59,033 nucleotides of DNA from Bacteroidales bacterium (GTDB taxonomy: Bacteria > Bacteroidota > Bacteroidia > Bacteroidales > UBA932). The notes under the pieces were generated by a model, which was not told the origin of the DNA, ran no database searches, and was given only the letters and a program-made list of their open reading frames with translations. A program made the translations under genes and the position numbers. Shown in pieces: positions 34,379-44,235 of this stretch (the stretch's first letter is position 1; every line of letters begins with the position of its first letter). The stretch is from contig JAFSOA010000013.1 of the NCBI GenBank assembly GCA_017447265.1, forward strand, positions 1 to 59,033, read 5' to 3'.

Positions 34379-35228
34379 CGACGATGGCGCAGGGACCACC
34401 GACGCGGATGTCGGGGATACCGTTTTCCAATTGAAGCGTTGTCTGGATGAGGGAAGGGCGGCCCATGGCTTCGCCTTGCAGGAAGAAGCACCGGGCGCCG
34501 TCGCCAATGACGCGGTGGTGGTACAGGTAACCCGTAAGGGCGGCATTGGCCGTACCCGTGGCGGATTCCTCCGGGATGCCGTAGCGTGGCGCAAAGTTGC
34601 GCACATGGGCTGTGTATGCGTCGTCGGGGCCAATGGCGAAAGCGTGGACGCCCACGACGTCCAGGCGGTCGCTGAGCGCCTGCAGCAGCGGCATGTCGGG
34701 CTGGAGCGCCTGCAAGGTGGCGACGTCTCGCAGCGGCAGGATGATGTCGGGGAGGCCGGTGGAGAAGGTTTCGGCCGGCCATGGGCCCAGCTGTTCCGAC
34801 TTCAGGCCGCCCATCGCCGTAAGCAGATCCCCCAGCAGGACCGGATCTTCAAAACCGCCCACTCGCTGCGGAGACGCCATCTGCATCATCACCTGTTCTC
34901 CCGCGACGACTTCCAGGTCGCCGGCCCGCGTGTGGTTGAGACAATGGGTGCCTGCCGGCACAAATCCTTCGCGGAAAAGCACACCGAACGAAGCGATGGT
35001 GGCGTGGCCGCACAGGTCGATTTCTCCGGCGGGTGTGAAATAGCGGACGGTGAATTCCGCGGCACCGTCGCGCCGCACGAAGGCCGTCTCGGAATAGCGC
35101 AGTTCCGCGGCCAGCAGCCGCATCCATTCTTCATCCGGAAAACTTGCTCCCGGCTCCAGCAGCACGACACCGGCCGTGTTGCCGCCGAAGGACTTTTCCG
35201 TAAAAGCATCAACGATGTAGATTTTCAT
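34362..35228 (-). CDS. PhzF-family isomerase/epimerase
   Basis: 288 aa. Two-lobed PhzF fold: IYIVDAFTEKSFGGNTAGVVLL, the catalytic Glu in LRYSETAFV, TPAGEIDLCGHATIA in lobe one and RNFAPRYGIPEESATGTANAAL in lobe two. Distant relatives isomerise phenazine precursors; nothing nearby suggests phenazine synthesis, so the substrate is unknown. It diverges from the DUF6440 gene from a shared palindromic promoter. Confidence 0.92.
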   Translation of the reverse strand: MKIYIVDAFTEKSFGGNTAGVVLLEPGASFPDEEWMRLLAAELRYSETAFVRRDGAAEFTVRYFTPAGEIDLCGHATIASFGVLFREGFVPAGTHCLNHTRAGDLEVVAGEQVMMQMASPQRVGGFEDPVLLGDLLTAMGGLKSEQLGPWPAETFSTGLPDIILPLRDVATLQALQPDMPLLQALSDRLDVVGVHAFAIGPDDAYTAHVRNFAPRYGIPEESATGTANAALTGYLYHHRVIGDGARCFFLQGEAMGRPSLIQTTLQLENGIPDIRVGGPCAIVVKGDC

Positions 35229-35239
35229 GGAATCTGTAA

Positions 35240-35255
35240 TATCTTTGCAAAGGTA
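35240..35255. promoter_or_regulatory. Face-to-face -7 elements for phzF and the DUF6440 gene
   Basis: TATCTTTG (35240-35247, plus) abuts TACCTTTG (35255-35248, minus), making a 16-bp palindrome with one mismatch. The plus start would fall near 35254 (leader about 20 nt) and the minus start near 35241 (about 13 nt). No good TTG stands at -33 on either side. Confidence 0.55.
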
Positions 35256-35273
35256 ACTGAAAACTGTATTAAA

Positions 35274-35450
35274 ATGGCTAAAGAAAAACGATTCAACATC
35301 GACGAACGAAGCGGAATGGGCCTGACAACAGAAGCCGTCGTCATTGTCGACAACGAAACCGGTGTCAACTACCTTTTTGTCAGATCCGGTTATGGCGGAG
35401 GCCTCACCCCGCTCCTGGATGCCAAAGGCAACGTTGTCGTTACCCGATAG
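35274..35450 (+). CDS. DUF6440-family small protein
   Basis: 58 aa: MAKEKRFNIDERSGMGLTTE, then VVIVDNETGVNYLFVRSGYGGGLTPLLDAKGNVVV. Compact all-beta character and no membrane segment. The family is widespread and uncharacterised. It ends 6 nt before the stop of the convergent TonB receptor gene. Confidence 0.8.
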   Translation: MAKEKRFNIDERSGMGLTTEAVVIVDNETGVNYLFVRSGYGGGLTPLLDAKGNVVVTR

Positions 35451-35456
35451 ATCTTT

Positions 35457-37838
35457 CTAAAAGCGCAGCGTTACGTGCCCCAGTGCGGTGAAGCCCGCGA
35501 CGGGGATGAAGCCGATCTGGTAGTAGCGGTGGTCGTTCGGATGGCCGCCGCTGGCATAGATGGCGCTGTAGACCCAGCCGCTCTGGGCGACGCGGGCGTT
35601 GAACAGGTTGCTGGCGTCCACGCCCAGATCGATTTCCCGGATGCCGAAGCCCCTGGGGATCCGGAACGTGTAGCCCAGCGACAGGTCGGTCAGGCTGTAG
35701 GCGGGCAGTGAACGCTCGCGGCTCCCCGAGTTGTCGAGATACATGCGGCTCACAAAGCCCGTATGCCACTGTGCGCGGAATCCTTTGTAATGGAAGTTGA
35801 CGAAGCCGTTGAGGATGGCGTCGGGCGAGTAGGCGAGGGGTGCGTTGTCGTAGTGGATGACAGTCACGCCGTTGTCCCAGTCCTCCACGTATTCGTCGAA
35901 ATCAAGCAGGCGGTTGCGGCTCAGGGCGGCATTGGCCTCCAGGGTCAGCCAGGAGACCGGACTCCAGCCTGCGGTGAGCTCGACGCCCATGCGGTAGGAA
36001 TCAGGAATGTTGGTGGTCAGGGCTTCGCCAATGTCGCTCAGTTCACCAGTCTGCACCAGCTGGTCGCGGTAGCGCATGTAATAGAGATTGATGCCGGCCC
36101 GGGCGTTGCTGCCGGTCAGCTGGTAACCGGCCTCGAAGTCGTAGAGCCGCTCGGCGCGCGGGGCGGGATATTTGCCGTTGTCAGTGAAATTGTTGCGTTC
36201 GGGTTCGCGGTGGCTGAGGGCGAACGAGGCGTAGGCCCGGTGCGGGCCCTGGCTATAGTTTACGCCCGCCTTGGGGTTGAAAAAGTTGTAGCGTACGTTG
36301 ACGTCGAGCAGCTGGCGGCTGATGGAACCATCTTCATTGACGATATACTTGTCGTTGAAGCCGTCCGTCGCGTAGTGGACGCCCCGGTATTGGAGGTCGC
36401 CGAAGAAGCTCCAGGCCGGCGATAGTTTGTAGGTCGCTTTGAGAAAGAGGCTGCCGTCAAACTTCGATGCGTCCGAATTGTAGTATTTGTAGGTGTGCTT
36501 GCCGTAGTTCGTCAGTTCATTGTACAGGTCTTCGCAGCTGATGTAGGGGAGGTAGCCGTAATGGTTTCCGTTGAACTGCTGAAGGGAAATACCCGCCACG
36601 GCATCCCAGTTTCCTTTCTGCCAGGAGAGGTTGGCGACCAGGCCGCCGCTTCGTTGCGTGAGCCCTTTCTTGCGGATGAAATCGCAGCGTTTGACGGTGT
36701 TCCCGGCTTCGTCCACGTAGACGGGAAGACCGAATTTCGACAGCTTGTTGTTGTAACGGAATTCCTCATACCAGCCATGGCCGCCGGTGAAGTGGGCCGT
36801 GGCCGACAGCTTCCAGGCGTCGCCGATGTTGGCGGCGAAATTGAGCAGGTGGTGATTCTGCCAGAAGTTGTCGGTGGTACGGGCCCAGCGCGTGCCGTCG
36901 TTCAATTCATAGCGCTCGAAGCTGCAGTCGAGCGGATCCGCGCTGTTGATGATCAGACGCTCATACAGCGAGTTGTATTTGCCCAATCCGGCATTGTACA
37001 TGTCTTTGTAGGTCTTGATGCCCGTAGGGTAACCGTAGGTCCCGTCCATCAGGGAAAGGTCGTCGGTGCCTGCCGTCACGCCGTTCCAGGCCTGGCCGGT
37101 TTTCTCGAAGTTGCCGATGAGCTTGTAGCTCAGCTTCCAGCTGCCGCCCAGATAACTGACGCCCCCGTAGTAACTGCCGGAACGGCCGTTGGTGCCGGGC
37201 AGATAGCCGTTGGTCGAGGTCTGGTTGTAGGCAGCGTCAATCACGACCCGGTTCCAGAGCAGGCCGCTCGTGAAGCGGGCGCCCAGGTGCATCGTGTTCC
37301 AGGAACCGTAGGAGAAATCGACCTCGCCGCCAAGCGTCATGGCTGGCGCCAGGGTGGCCAGGGCGATGGTGCCGCCGAAGGCCCCGTCTCCATTGGTCGA
37401 AGTGCCCACGCCGCGCTGAATCTGTGCGCTGCCCAGCAGTTTGCCGTAGGAGTTCATGTTGACCCAGAAGACACTCTGGTCTTCCGGAGAGTTGAGGGGC
37501 ACGCCGTCGATCGTCACGTTGATGCGGCTGCCTCCCGCGCCACGGATGCGCAGGTAGGAGGTGCCGGTACCTACGCCGTTTTCACTCCAGGCGATGATGC
37601 CCGGCGTCCGGGAGAATAGCATGGGCAGTTCGCGACCCGTGCTGGAGAACTCCTTGAGTTCGGAACGGCCGATGTTGGCCACTGCAAACGGCGCGTCTTT
37701 CGGGGCCCATACTGCGCTGACGACTACTTCCTGCAATTGTTCGACACTCGTGGAATCAGGTTCCTGCGCCATGACGGGATGCATGGCCATAACCAGGCCG
37801 AAAGCGGCCAGCGAAAAGGAAAATCGTTTGAAAAACAT
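35457..37838 (-). CDS. TonB-dependent receptor, probable thiamine transporter
   Basis: 793 aa. Signal peptide ending HPVMAQ, a TonB box-like stretch (VEQLQEVVVSAVW), the plug (SRTPGIIAWSENGVGTGTSYLRIRGAGGSRINVTIDGVPLN, about 79-118) and a barrel ending in the aromatic HVTLRF. There is no SusC-type N-terminal domain. A TPP riboswitch lies directly upstream, so the receptor is expected to be off when thiamine pyrophosphate is plentiful and to import thiamine or a precursor, like the TPP-controlled outer-membrane transporters known from Bacteroides. The substrate rests on this regulation. Confidence 0.9.
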   Translation of the reverse strand: MFFKRFSFSLAAFGLVMAMHPVMAQEPDSTSVEQLQEVVVSAVWAPKDAPFAVANIGRSELKEFSSTGRELPMLFSRTPGIIAWSENGVGTGTSYLRIRGAGGSRINVTIDGVPLNSPEDQSVFWVNMNSYGKLLGSAQIQRGVGTSTNGDGAFGGTIALATLAPAMTLGGEVDFSYGSWNTMHLGARFTSGLLWNRVVIDAAYNQTSTNGYLPGTNGRSGSYYGGVSYLGGSWKLSYKLIGNFEKTGQAWNGVTAGTDDLSLMDGTYGYPTGIKTYKDMYNAGLGKYNSLYERLIINSADPLDCSFERYELNDGTRWARTTDNFWQNHHLLNFAANIGDAWKLSATAHFTGGHGWYEEFRYNNKLSKFGLPVYVDEAGNTVKRCDFIRKKGLTQRSGGLVANLSWQKGNWDAVAGISLQQFNGNHYGYLPYISCEDLYNELTNYGKHTYKYYNSDASKFDGSLFLKATYKLSPAWSFFGDLQYRGVHYATDGFNDKYIVNEDGSISRQLLDVNVRYNFFNPKAGVNYSQGPHRAYASFALSHREPERNNFTDNGKYPAPRAERLYDFEAGYQLTGSNARAGINLYYMRYRDQLVQTGELSDIGEALTTNIPDSYRMGVELTAGWSPVSWLTLEANAALSRNRLLDFDEYVEDWDNGVTVIHYDNAPLAYSPDAILNGFVNFHYKGFRAQWHTGFVSRMYLDNSGSRERSLPAYSLTDLSLGYTFRIPRGFGIREIDLGVDASNLFNARVAQSGWVYSAIYASGGHPNDHRYYQIGFIPVAGFTALGHVTLRF

Positions 37839-37885
37839 GGTAAATCCTTAATTGTAAATGGTATACAATAAAGGGGATAGAAGAT

Positions 37886-37990
37886 AGCGTTTCCTACGCG
37901 GGCATTACCCCGATCAGGTAGTGAGGGTATCATCTCAGCCTCGGCCCCGCCGGCGGCCTTCGCCGCCCCGGATGCCTCAGCACCCCTTCG
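37886..37990 (-). promoter_or_regulatory. TPP riboswitch (THI element)
   Basis: On the minus strand the RNA reads GAAGGGGTGCTGAGG, a GC-rich P3 extension, GGCTGAGATGATACCC, then ACCTGATCGGGGTAATGCC and CGCGTAGGAA. These are the THI-box blocks in the right order, including the TPP-binding CUGAGA and ACCUGAUC...GGGUAAUGCC core. It ends about 50 nt before the TonB receptor ATG. I see no strong terminator behind it, so control may be at translation initiation. Confidence 0.93.
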
Positions 37991-38012
37991 CCTGCACCTT
38001 GCAGGCTGGGTG

Positions 38013-38020
38013 CAAAGATA
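38013..38020 (-). promoter_or_regulatory. -7 element upstream of the TPP riboswitch
   Basis: TATCTTTG on the minus strand, about 23 nt before the first riboswitch block. No TTG at the expected distance. A small hairpin (CCTGC/GCAGG, 37992-38008) lies between. Confidence 0.55.
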
Positions 38021-38123
38021 GTAAAAACTGGTGTTTTCTGTACTTTCTGACTTCGTGTTTGCGCTCTGTCATCTCACCGGAGAGGGGTCGCCGGCGTGAA
38101 ACGTGACGATCGGCAGGGAAGTA

Positions 38124-38157
38124 TTGTCGGCATTATGCGTAAAAATACGTAGCTTTG
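38124..38157 (+). promoter_or_regulatory. Promoter of the carboxylesterase gene
   Basis: TTG (38124-38126), 23 bp, TAGCTTTG (38150-38157); leader about 15 nt to the ATG at 38179. Confidence 0.55.
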
Positions 38158-38178
38158 CAGAGAAAGATACACATTCTC

Positions 38179-39519
38179 ATGAAACAGTTCTTGTTATCTC
38201 TTCCACTGCTGATAGTGACGCTGGTTTTTGCGGCCGCCTGCCAGTCCGGAAATCCAGTCCTGACCGTCGAAGGCGGAAAAGTCCAGGGCGTTCCCGCCCA
38301 AACTTCGGGCGTTATGGTTTTCAAAGGGATTCCGTATGCCGCGGCACCGGTAGGTGATCTTCGTTGGAAGGCGCCGCAACGCGTTGCCGCTTGGAAGGGT
38401 GTCCGGATTTGTGACACCTTCGGACCCATCGCTCCGCAGCCCGGCAACAAGCCCGGGACTTTCTACGGAGACGAGTTCTACTGGGATGGCACCCCGGAAG
38501 AAAGCGAAGACTGTCTGTACCTGAACATCTGGGCGCCGTCTTCCACCCTCGGCAAGCCTGAAGCCAGACTCCCTGTCGCCTTGTGGATTCATGGCGGTGC
38601 CTATATGAACGGTTATGGCTATGAAGTGACGATGGACGGTGATGAATGGGCCCGTCGCGGCGTCATCCTGGTGACGATCAACTACCGGCTCGGCGCTCTG
38701 GGCTTCCTGTCGCATCCGGAGCTTACGGCTGAGCAGGGACAGTCGGGCAACTACGGCACGATGGACCAGATTGCTGCTTTGCACTGGGTCCGCAACAACA
38801 TCGGCACGTTTGGCGGCGATCCGTCCCGGATTACCATTTTCGGCCAGAGTGCAGGCGCCATGAGTGTCAAGAACCTGCTTGTTTCTCCCTTGTCGAGGAA
38901 TCTGGTCGCCGGAGCCATCATCCAGAGTGGCGGCGGTCTGGGATCGCGGGGGCTCGTTTCCGACGGGGAAATGACACAGGCCATCTACGACGCCCAGGGC
39001 AAGGAAGTGATGGACAAGGCCGGGCTGGAGACGCTTGCCAACCTGCGGGCCGCCACGCCGGAAACCCTCCTGGCTGCGGGCGGCTGGTTCTGGCCGCATC
39101 TCGACGGCAAAGTGCTCACCGAGACTTTCGATGATGCACTTTTCAAGGGCACGATGGCACGGGTCCCGATTCTGATTGGCTACAACAAGGACGATATGGC
39201 CGGATTGGGAGGCGCAGCTGTCGACCGGTTCTGCGCCATCCGCGATTCGTTGGGATACCCCGTATACGAATACGAATTCCTGCGCGAGCTGCCCAGCGAT
39301 GAGGCGCATCCTGCCTCGCAGGCCGGCGCCTTTCATTCGGCAGAACTCTGGTATATGTTCGGCACGCTCGACCGCAGCTGGCGTCCTTTTACGGAGGCCG
39401 ATCATCAACTTTCCGTGCAGATGCTCGACGCCTGGACCGCCTTCTGCCGTGACGGCGAACCCGGCTGGCCCGCATTCAAGTGCCATACGCCTTGCAAGAA
39501 ATCCTTTGACATTCAATGA
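38179..39519 (+). CDS. Type-B carboxylesterase lipoprotein
   Basis: 446 aa from the ATG at 38179, giving a lipoprotein signal (VTLVFAAACQS). Type-B signatures: FKGIPYAAAPVGDLRW, EDCLYLNIW, ALWIHGGAYMNG, and the nucleophile elbow FGQSAGAMS (S224). The catalytic His lies in AGAFHSAELWYMFG. The C-terminus (FKCHTPCKKSFDIQ) is shorter and more Cys-rich than I would expect and may reflect a late frameshift; the catalytic parts are intact. Secreted esterase, substrate unknown. Confidence 0.88.
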   Translation: MKQFLLSLPLLIVTLVFAAACQSGNPVLTVEGGKVQGVPAQTSGVMVFKGIPYAAAPVGDLRWKAPQRVAAWKGVRICDTFGPIAPQPGNKPGTFYGDEFYWDGTPEESEDCLYLNIWAPSSTLGKPEARLPVALWIHGGAYMNGYGYEVTMDGDEWARRGVILVTINYRLGALGFLSHPELTAEQGQSGNYGTMDQIAALHWVRNNIGTFGGDPSRITIFGQSAGAMSVKNLLVSPLSRNLVAGAIIQSGGGLGSRGLVSDGEMTQAIYDAQGKEVMDKAGLETLANLRAATPETLLAAGGWFWPHLDGKVLTETFDDALFKGTMARVPILIGYNKDDMAGLGGAAVDRFCAIRDSLGYPVYEYEFLRELPSDEAHPASQAGAFHSAELWYMFGTLDRSWRPFTEADHQLSVQMLDAWTAFCRDGEPGWPAFKCHTPCKKSFDIQ

Positions 39520-39565
39520 CCGTACAGGCCATTACCAGGGCCGGGGCTGCCAAGGATTATGCACC

Positions 39566-40006
39566 ATGAAAACGTCGTATTCCAATGTCAAGAATCCCAA
39601 ACGGCTGAGCTGGATTCTCGGTTCGACAGTCGTCGTGGGATATGTCGCCTACTTTGCGATGATCGGGATCGATCATACCGGTTGGCAGATTCTGCGGATG
39701 GTTCTGTATATGATCGCCATCATCGCTCTAGTATGGATTCCTCTGGTTTCCGTCAAATGCACGGTCGACGAAGAAGAGGGCACACTTTTCACGCCCGAGA
39801 ACAAAAAGCAGCCGATGATGATTGCCGACATTGACCGCATCACCCGAGTAACCAACAGGAAGGGCAAACTGCGCTACCTGAACATCCACGAAGCCGGCGT
39901 GCGCTTTGTCGACGTCCGGCTGCTTCCCGCCCAGGCCGACGCCCTGATCGGGCATCTGGTACGAATCAATCCGGACATCACCGTCCAGAGCAGGAACTAC
40001 TTCTGA
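39566..40006 (+). CDS. Small membrane protein with a PH-like domain
   Basis: 146 aa from the ATG at 39566. Two membrane helices (about 16-33 and 40-62), then a soluble beta-rich part (VKCTVDEEEGTLFTPENKKQPMMIADIDRIT ... QADALIGHLVRINPDI) resembling bacterial PH/DUF304-type domains. Function unknown. Its last 10 nt overlap the convergent LOG-family gene. Confidence 0.65.
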   Translation: MKTSYSNVKNPKRLSWILGSTVVVGYVAYFAMIGIDHTGWQILRMVLYMIAIIALVWIPLVSVKCTVDEEEGTLFTPENKKQPMMIADIDRITRVTNRKGKLRYLNIHEAGVRFVDVRLLPAQADALIGHLVRINPDITVQSRNYF

Positions 40007-40557
40007 CAGCGGCCGATGATTTCCTCGAGGGTATCGCAGAAGGTGACGGCGCCGGCCATGACGGGTTTCATGAAGCCGGCTTCCTGCATGTTGGACAGGA
40101 GTTGTTTCAGCGGATCGTAATAGCCCTCGAAATTGAAGACCAGGATGGGTTTCGTGTGCTTGTCGATGGCGCGGTTGCAAGCGTAGGTGAAGAGTTCGTC
40201 CATCGTACCGAAACTGCCCGGCATAACGATGCACGCGTCGCTCATATCTTCCATCAACTGCTTCCGGGAGGCAAAATCTTCCGTCTCGATGAACTCCGAA
40301 AGGCCATGCTGCACGACCTCCAGCCCGCTTTCCCGGACTTCCTTCGTGCCCTGGAAGCCCTTCGGAAACACCCCGATCACACGGCCGCCGGCTGACGCCG
40401 CACCTTCGGCCAGGGCTCCCATCGTCCCGACGGCCGCGCCGCCGTAGACCAGTGTCAGCCCGGCTTGTGCAAGCCTGTGGCCCAGTTCATACGCCAGGCC
40501 CCTGTAAATCTCATGGCAACTGGGGGCGGAACCCAGAAAGACGGCTATGTTTTTCAT
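39997..40557 (-). CDS. LOG-family protein (nucleotide phosphoribohydrolase-like) with variant motif
   Basis: 186 aa from the ATG at 40557. Rossmann-like fold with VYGGAAVGTMGALAEGA and FASRKQLMEDMSDA. The family's PGGxGTxxE signature appears here as PGSFGTMDE (113-121): the second Gly is Ser, while Thr and Glu are kept. LOG proteins release the base from nucleoside monophosphates. It follows ubiD with a 5-nt gap. Confidence 0.88.
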   Translation of the reverse strand: MKNIAVFLGSAPSCHEIYRGLAYELGHRLAQAGLTLVYGGAAVGTMGALAEGAASAGGRVIGVFPKGFQGTKEVRESGLEVVQHGLSEFIETEDFASRKQLMEDMSDACIVMPGSFGTMDELFTYACNRAIDKHTKPILVFNFEGYYDPLKQLLSNMQEAGFMKPVMAGAVTFCDTLEEIIGRCQK

Positions 40558-40562
40558 TCGGA

Positions 40563-42167
40563 TCAGTCCTTCAACAGTTCCTTCATGCGTGCGACCATAT
40601 CCGGGTCGTGCGCCACGATGTCCGGCCAGCGGCGCTTGAATCCCGGCATGTCCCGTTTCGTGCGGGCGTCGAGGATCAGGTGATCCCCCACGCGACCATC
40701 GCGCAACGGGTCGCAGTTGGCGCCCAGGAGCCAGATCTTGCGGTAGCGGGAAGCATTTTTCTCTCCGCTGTCGTAGAGGACACGGACGACCCGCTCGATT
40801 TTCCGGTCGGTGTATACCATAGCCTTCCGCGTAGCGTCGATGCACAGTTTGCTGCCGAAACCGGTCATGGGTGCGGCATGGTCGAGCACATCGAGCGGAC
40901 CACGGCTGAACAACAGGTCGCGGGAAACATCCACGTTGCGCGCGACGGCATCGGACACCGCATCCCAGTTGCGGATGTCGATATCCTCGTCGACCACCAC
41001 CAGGAATTTATTGAACATCATCTGCCCGGCGCCCCAGAGCGCATTGGCCACTTTGAAGGCCTGGCCTTCGTACTGCTTGTGGATCTTCGCAATGGCGAAA
41101 TTGTGCCCGACACCCTCTTCCGGCAGGTACAGGTCGTCGAGTTCCGGCACGATGGCCAGCTTGATGGGCGACAGGAAGATCTTTTCGGTGGCTTCCTGGA
41201 GGTACTTGTCCTCCATGGGCGGGATACCCACCACCGTGGCAGGATAGATGGCGTCGAGACGGTGTGTGATGCAGGTCACGTGGAATTTCGGATAGAGGTC
41301 CTCCAGTGAATAGAAGCCGGTATGGTCGCCGAAAGGCCCCTCCAGGAACTTTTCCTCGCTTTTCTGTACATAGCCCTCGATCACGAAGTCGCAGTCGGCG
41401 GGAACCATGAGATCCTGGGTGAAGCATTTGACCAGTTCCACGGGCTTGCCTCGCAGGAAACCTGCCAGCATGTATTCGTCGATGCCCTCCGGCAGTGGCG
41501 CCGTGGCGGCATAAGAATAGACGGGGTCTCCGCCCAGGCACACGGCCACGGGCAGACGGTGCGTACACTCGGAGAGGTGCTTGGCGCCGGTCTTGTGCAT
41601 GTGCCAGTGCATGCCGGTGGTGGCGTCGTCGAGCACCTGCATGCGGTACATGCCGACGTTGCGGACGCCCGTCATCGGGCTGACGGTATGGACCAGCGGC
41701 AGCGTGATGAACCGCCCGCCGTCCTGAGGCCAGCACTTCAGCACCGGAAGCTGGCTCAACTGTGCCGCGTACTGCACTGCATCCTGGCAGGGAGCATGGC
41801 CCTTGTGCCGGCGCGGCGCCCATTTCGCAGCCTGGCTCAGCAGCGGCAGCATCTTCAGTTTGCTCCGAAGACCCTGCCGGCCGCCCAGCACACTGTCGAC
41901 CAGCGCATCGATGCGTGCGCCGACGCCTTCCAGCGAATCGACGCCCAGGGCATAGCGGATACGGGCTTCCGAACCCATCATATTGGTCAGCACGGGATAA
42001 GCCGTGCCGGTATTCTCAAACAGCAGCGCCTTGCCGCCGAAGGCCTTCTTCGACTCGATGTCCGTGGCGCAGGCAATCTCCAGCACCGGGTCCACGAATT
42101 CCGTGATCCGGCGCAATTCTCCCTTCTCCTCCAGGAACCTTACATAATCCTTCAGACCGTTGTACAT
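40563..42167 (-). CDS. UbiD-family decarboxylase (menaquinone-type)
   Basis: 534 aa from the ATG at 42167; the much longer open frame upstream runs antisense through the next esterase gene and is spurious. UbiD signatures include MYRMQVLDDATTGMHWHMHK, EGPFGDHTGFYSLEDLYP and DEDIDIRNWDAVSDAVARN. UbiD enzymes use prenylated FMN to decarboxylate aromatic acids; in Bacteroidales the usual role is menaquinone synthesis. UbiX, which makes the cofactor, is not in this window. Confidence 0.93.
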   Translation of the reverse strand: MYNGLKDYVRFLEEKGELRRITEFVDPVLEIACATDIESKKAFGGKALLFENTGTAYPVLTNMMGSEARIRYALGVDSLEGVGARIDALVDSVLGGRQGLRSKLKMLPLLSQAAKWAPRRHKGHAPCQDAVQYAAQLSQLPVLKCWPQDGGRFITLPLVHTVSPMTGVRNVGMYRMQVLDDATTGMHWHMHKTGAKHLSECTHRLPVAVCLGGDPVYSYAATAPLPEGIDEYMLAGFLRGKPVELVKCFTQDLMVPADCDFVIEGYVQKSEEKFLEGPFGDHTGFYSLEDLYPKFHVTCITHRLDAIYPATVVGIPPMEDKYLQEATEKIFLSPIKLAIVPELDDLYLPEEGVGHNFAIAKIHKQYEGQAFKVANALWGAGQMMFNKFLVVVDEDIDIRNWDAVSDAVARNVDVSRDLLFSRGPLDVLDHAAPMTGFGSKLCIDATRKAMVYTDRKIERVVRVLYDSGEKNASRYRKIWLLGANCDPLRDGRVGDHLILDARTKRDMPGFKRRWPDIVAHDPDMVARMKELLKD

Positions 42168-42218
42168 AGTCGGTTTTTCAAGAAAAATGCAATATATGCA
42201 AAAAATCCGAAAAATGTG

Positions 42219-42226
42219 TAAATTTG
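42219..42226 (+). promoter_or_regulatory. -7 element of the CE1 esterase gene
   Basis: TAAATTTG, an exact match. The first ATG (42231) is only 4 nt away, so the ATG at 42243 is the better start. No TTG at the usual distance. Confidence 0.5.
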
Positions 42227-42227
42227 A

Positions 42228-43430
<1,203 letters not shown>

Positions 43431-43489
43431 GCTGGCGTGCTGCAACGGACGCAATTGACAGACGTATGTACATTGCTGCGAAGAATTCA

Positions 43490-43497
43490 TATATTTG
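43490..43497 (+). promoter_or_regulatory. -7 element of the nitroreductase gene
   Basis: TATATTTG 21 nt before the ATG at 43519; no TTG at the usual spacing. Confidence 0.5.
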
Positions 43498-43518
43498 CAG
43501 CAGAAATCATTTGAATCC

Positions 43519-44136
43519 ATGAAATTCAGAACCATTATCCTGGCAGCGGCAGCGCTGCTCAGCCTGGCATCCTTCGCCGGATGTGCCGGCAACGGGAGTG
43601 CGTCTCCCACTTTCGACGAATTGCTGGTTTCGCGCCGCAGTGTGCGCAGCTATGACGCTTCGAAATCCATTTCCGAAGCGGAAGTCCGTACCCTCCTGAC
43701 CAAGACACAGGAAGCTCCGTCCTGGGCCAACATGCAGCCCAGCAAGTATTATGTGGCCATCAGCCCCGAGAAAGTGGCTGCCGTGCAAGACATGGTGGGC
43801 GGCAACAAAGAGCGCATCCAAGGTGCGCCTGTGCTCATCGTTTCGACCTTCGAGAAAGGCAAGTCCGGCTTCTTCCGCGGGAATCAGACCAACGAGTTGG
43901 GTGACTTCTGGGGAGCCTACGACAACGGCCTGAGCAATGCCTACCTGATCCTGACGGCTCGTGCCATGGGCTTCGACACGCTGATCATGGGCATGCGCGA
44001 TGCTTCCGCCTTAAGGACGCTCTTCCAGATTCCGGCCGAAGAAATGGTGACGGCCGTCATCGCGCTCGGTTACCGGGCTGCTGAACCGAACCAGCCTGTG
44101 CATCGCGAGCTCGACGAAATCGCGAAATTCTTCTGA
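43519..44136 (+). CDS. Nitroreductase-family lipoprotein
   Basis: 205 aa. The first 22 residues are a lipoprotein signal with lipobox FAGC (C22). The mature part is a nitroreductase fold: LLVSRRSVRSYDASKSISEAEV (FMN phosphate Arg), QEAPSWANMQPSKYYV, and AYLILTARAMGFDTLIMGM. Nitroreductases bind FMN and normally act in the cytosol with NAD(P)H, so an exported form needs another electron source and post-export cofactor loading. Physiological substrate unknown. Confidence 0.88.
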   Translation: MKFRTIILAAAALLSLASFAGCAGNGSASPTFDELLVSRRSVRSYDASKSISEAEVRTLLTKTQEAPSWANMQPSKYYVAISPEKVAAVQDMVGGNKERIQGAPVLIVSTFEKGKSGFFRGNQTNELGDFWGAYDNGLSNAYLILTARAMGFDTLIMGMRDASALRTLFQIPAEEMVTAVIALGYRAAEPNQPVHRELDEIAKFF

Positions 44137-44164
44137 TCAGCGTTACAGCTGGGAGAGACAGCGC

Positions 44165-44195
44165 TTGAAAATTTCGTCCCGGGAACGTATCTTTG
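44165..44195 (+). promoter_or_regulatory. Promoter of the M28 peptidase operon
   Basis: TTG (44165-44167), exactly 20 bp, TATCTTTG (44188-44195). Leader to the ATG at 44236 about 34 nt. Confidence 0.75.
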
Positions 44196-44235
44196 TGCCT
44201 GATCAAAGCAAGCGTTTGTGAATTTGAATCGTGTC

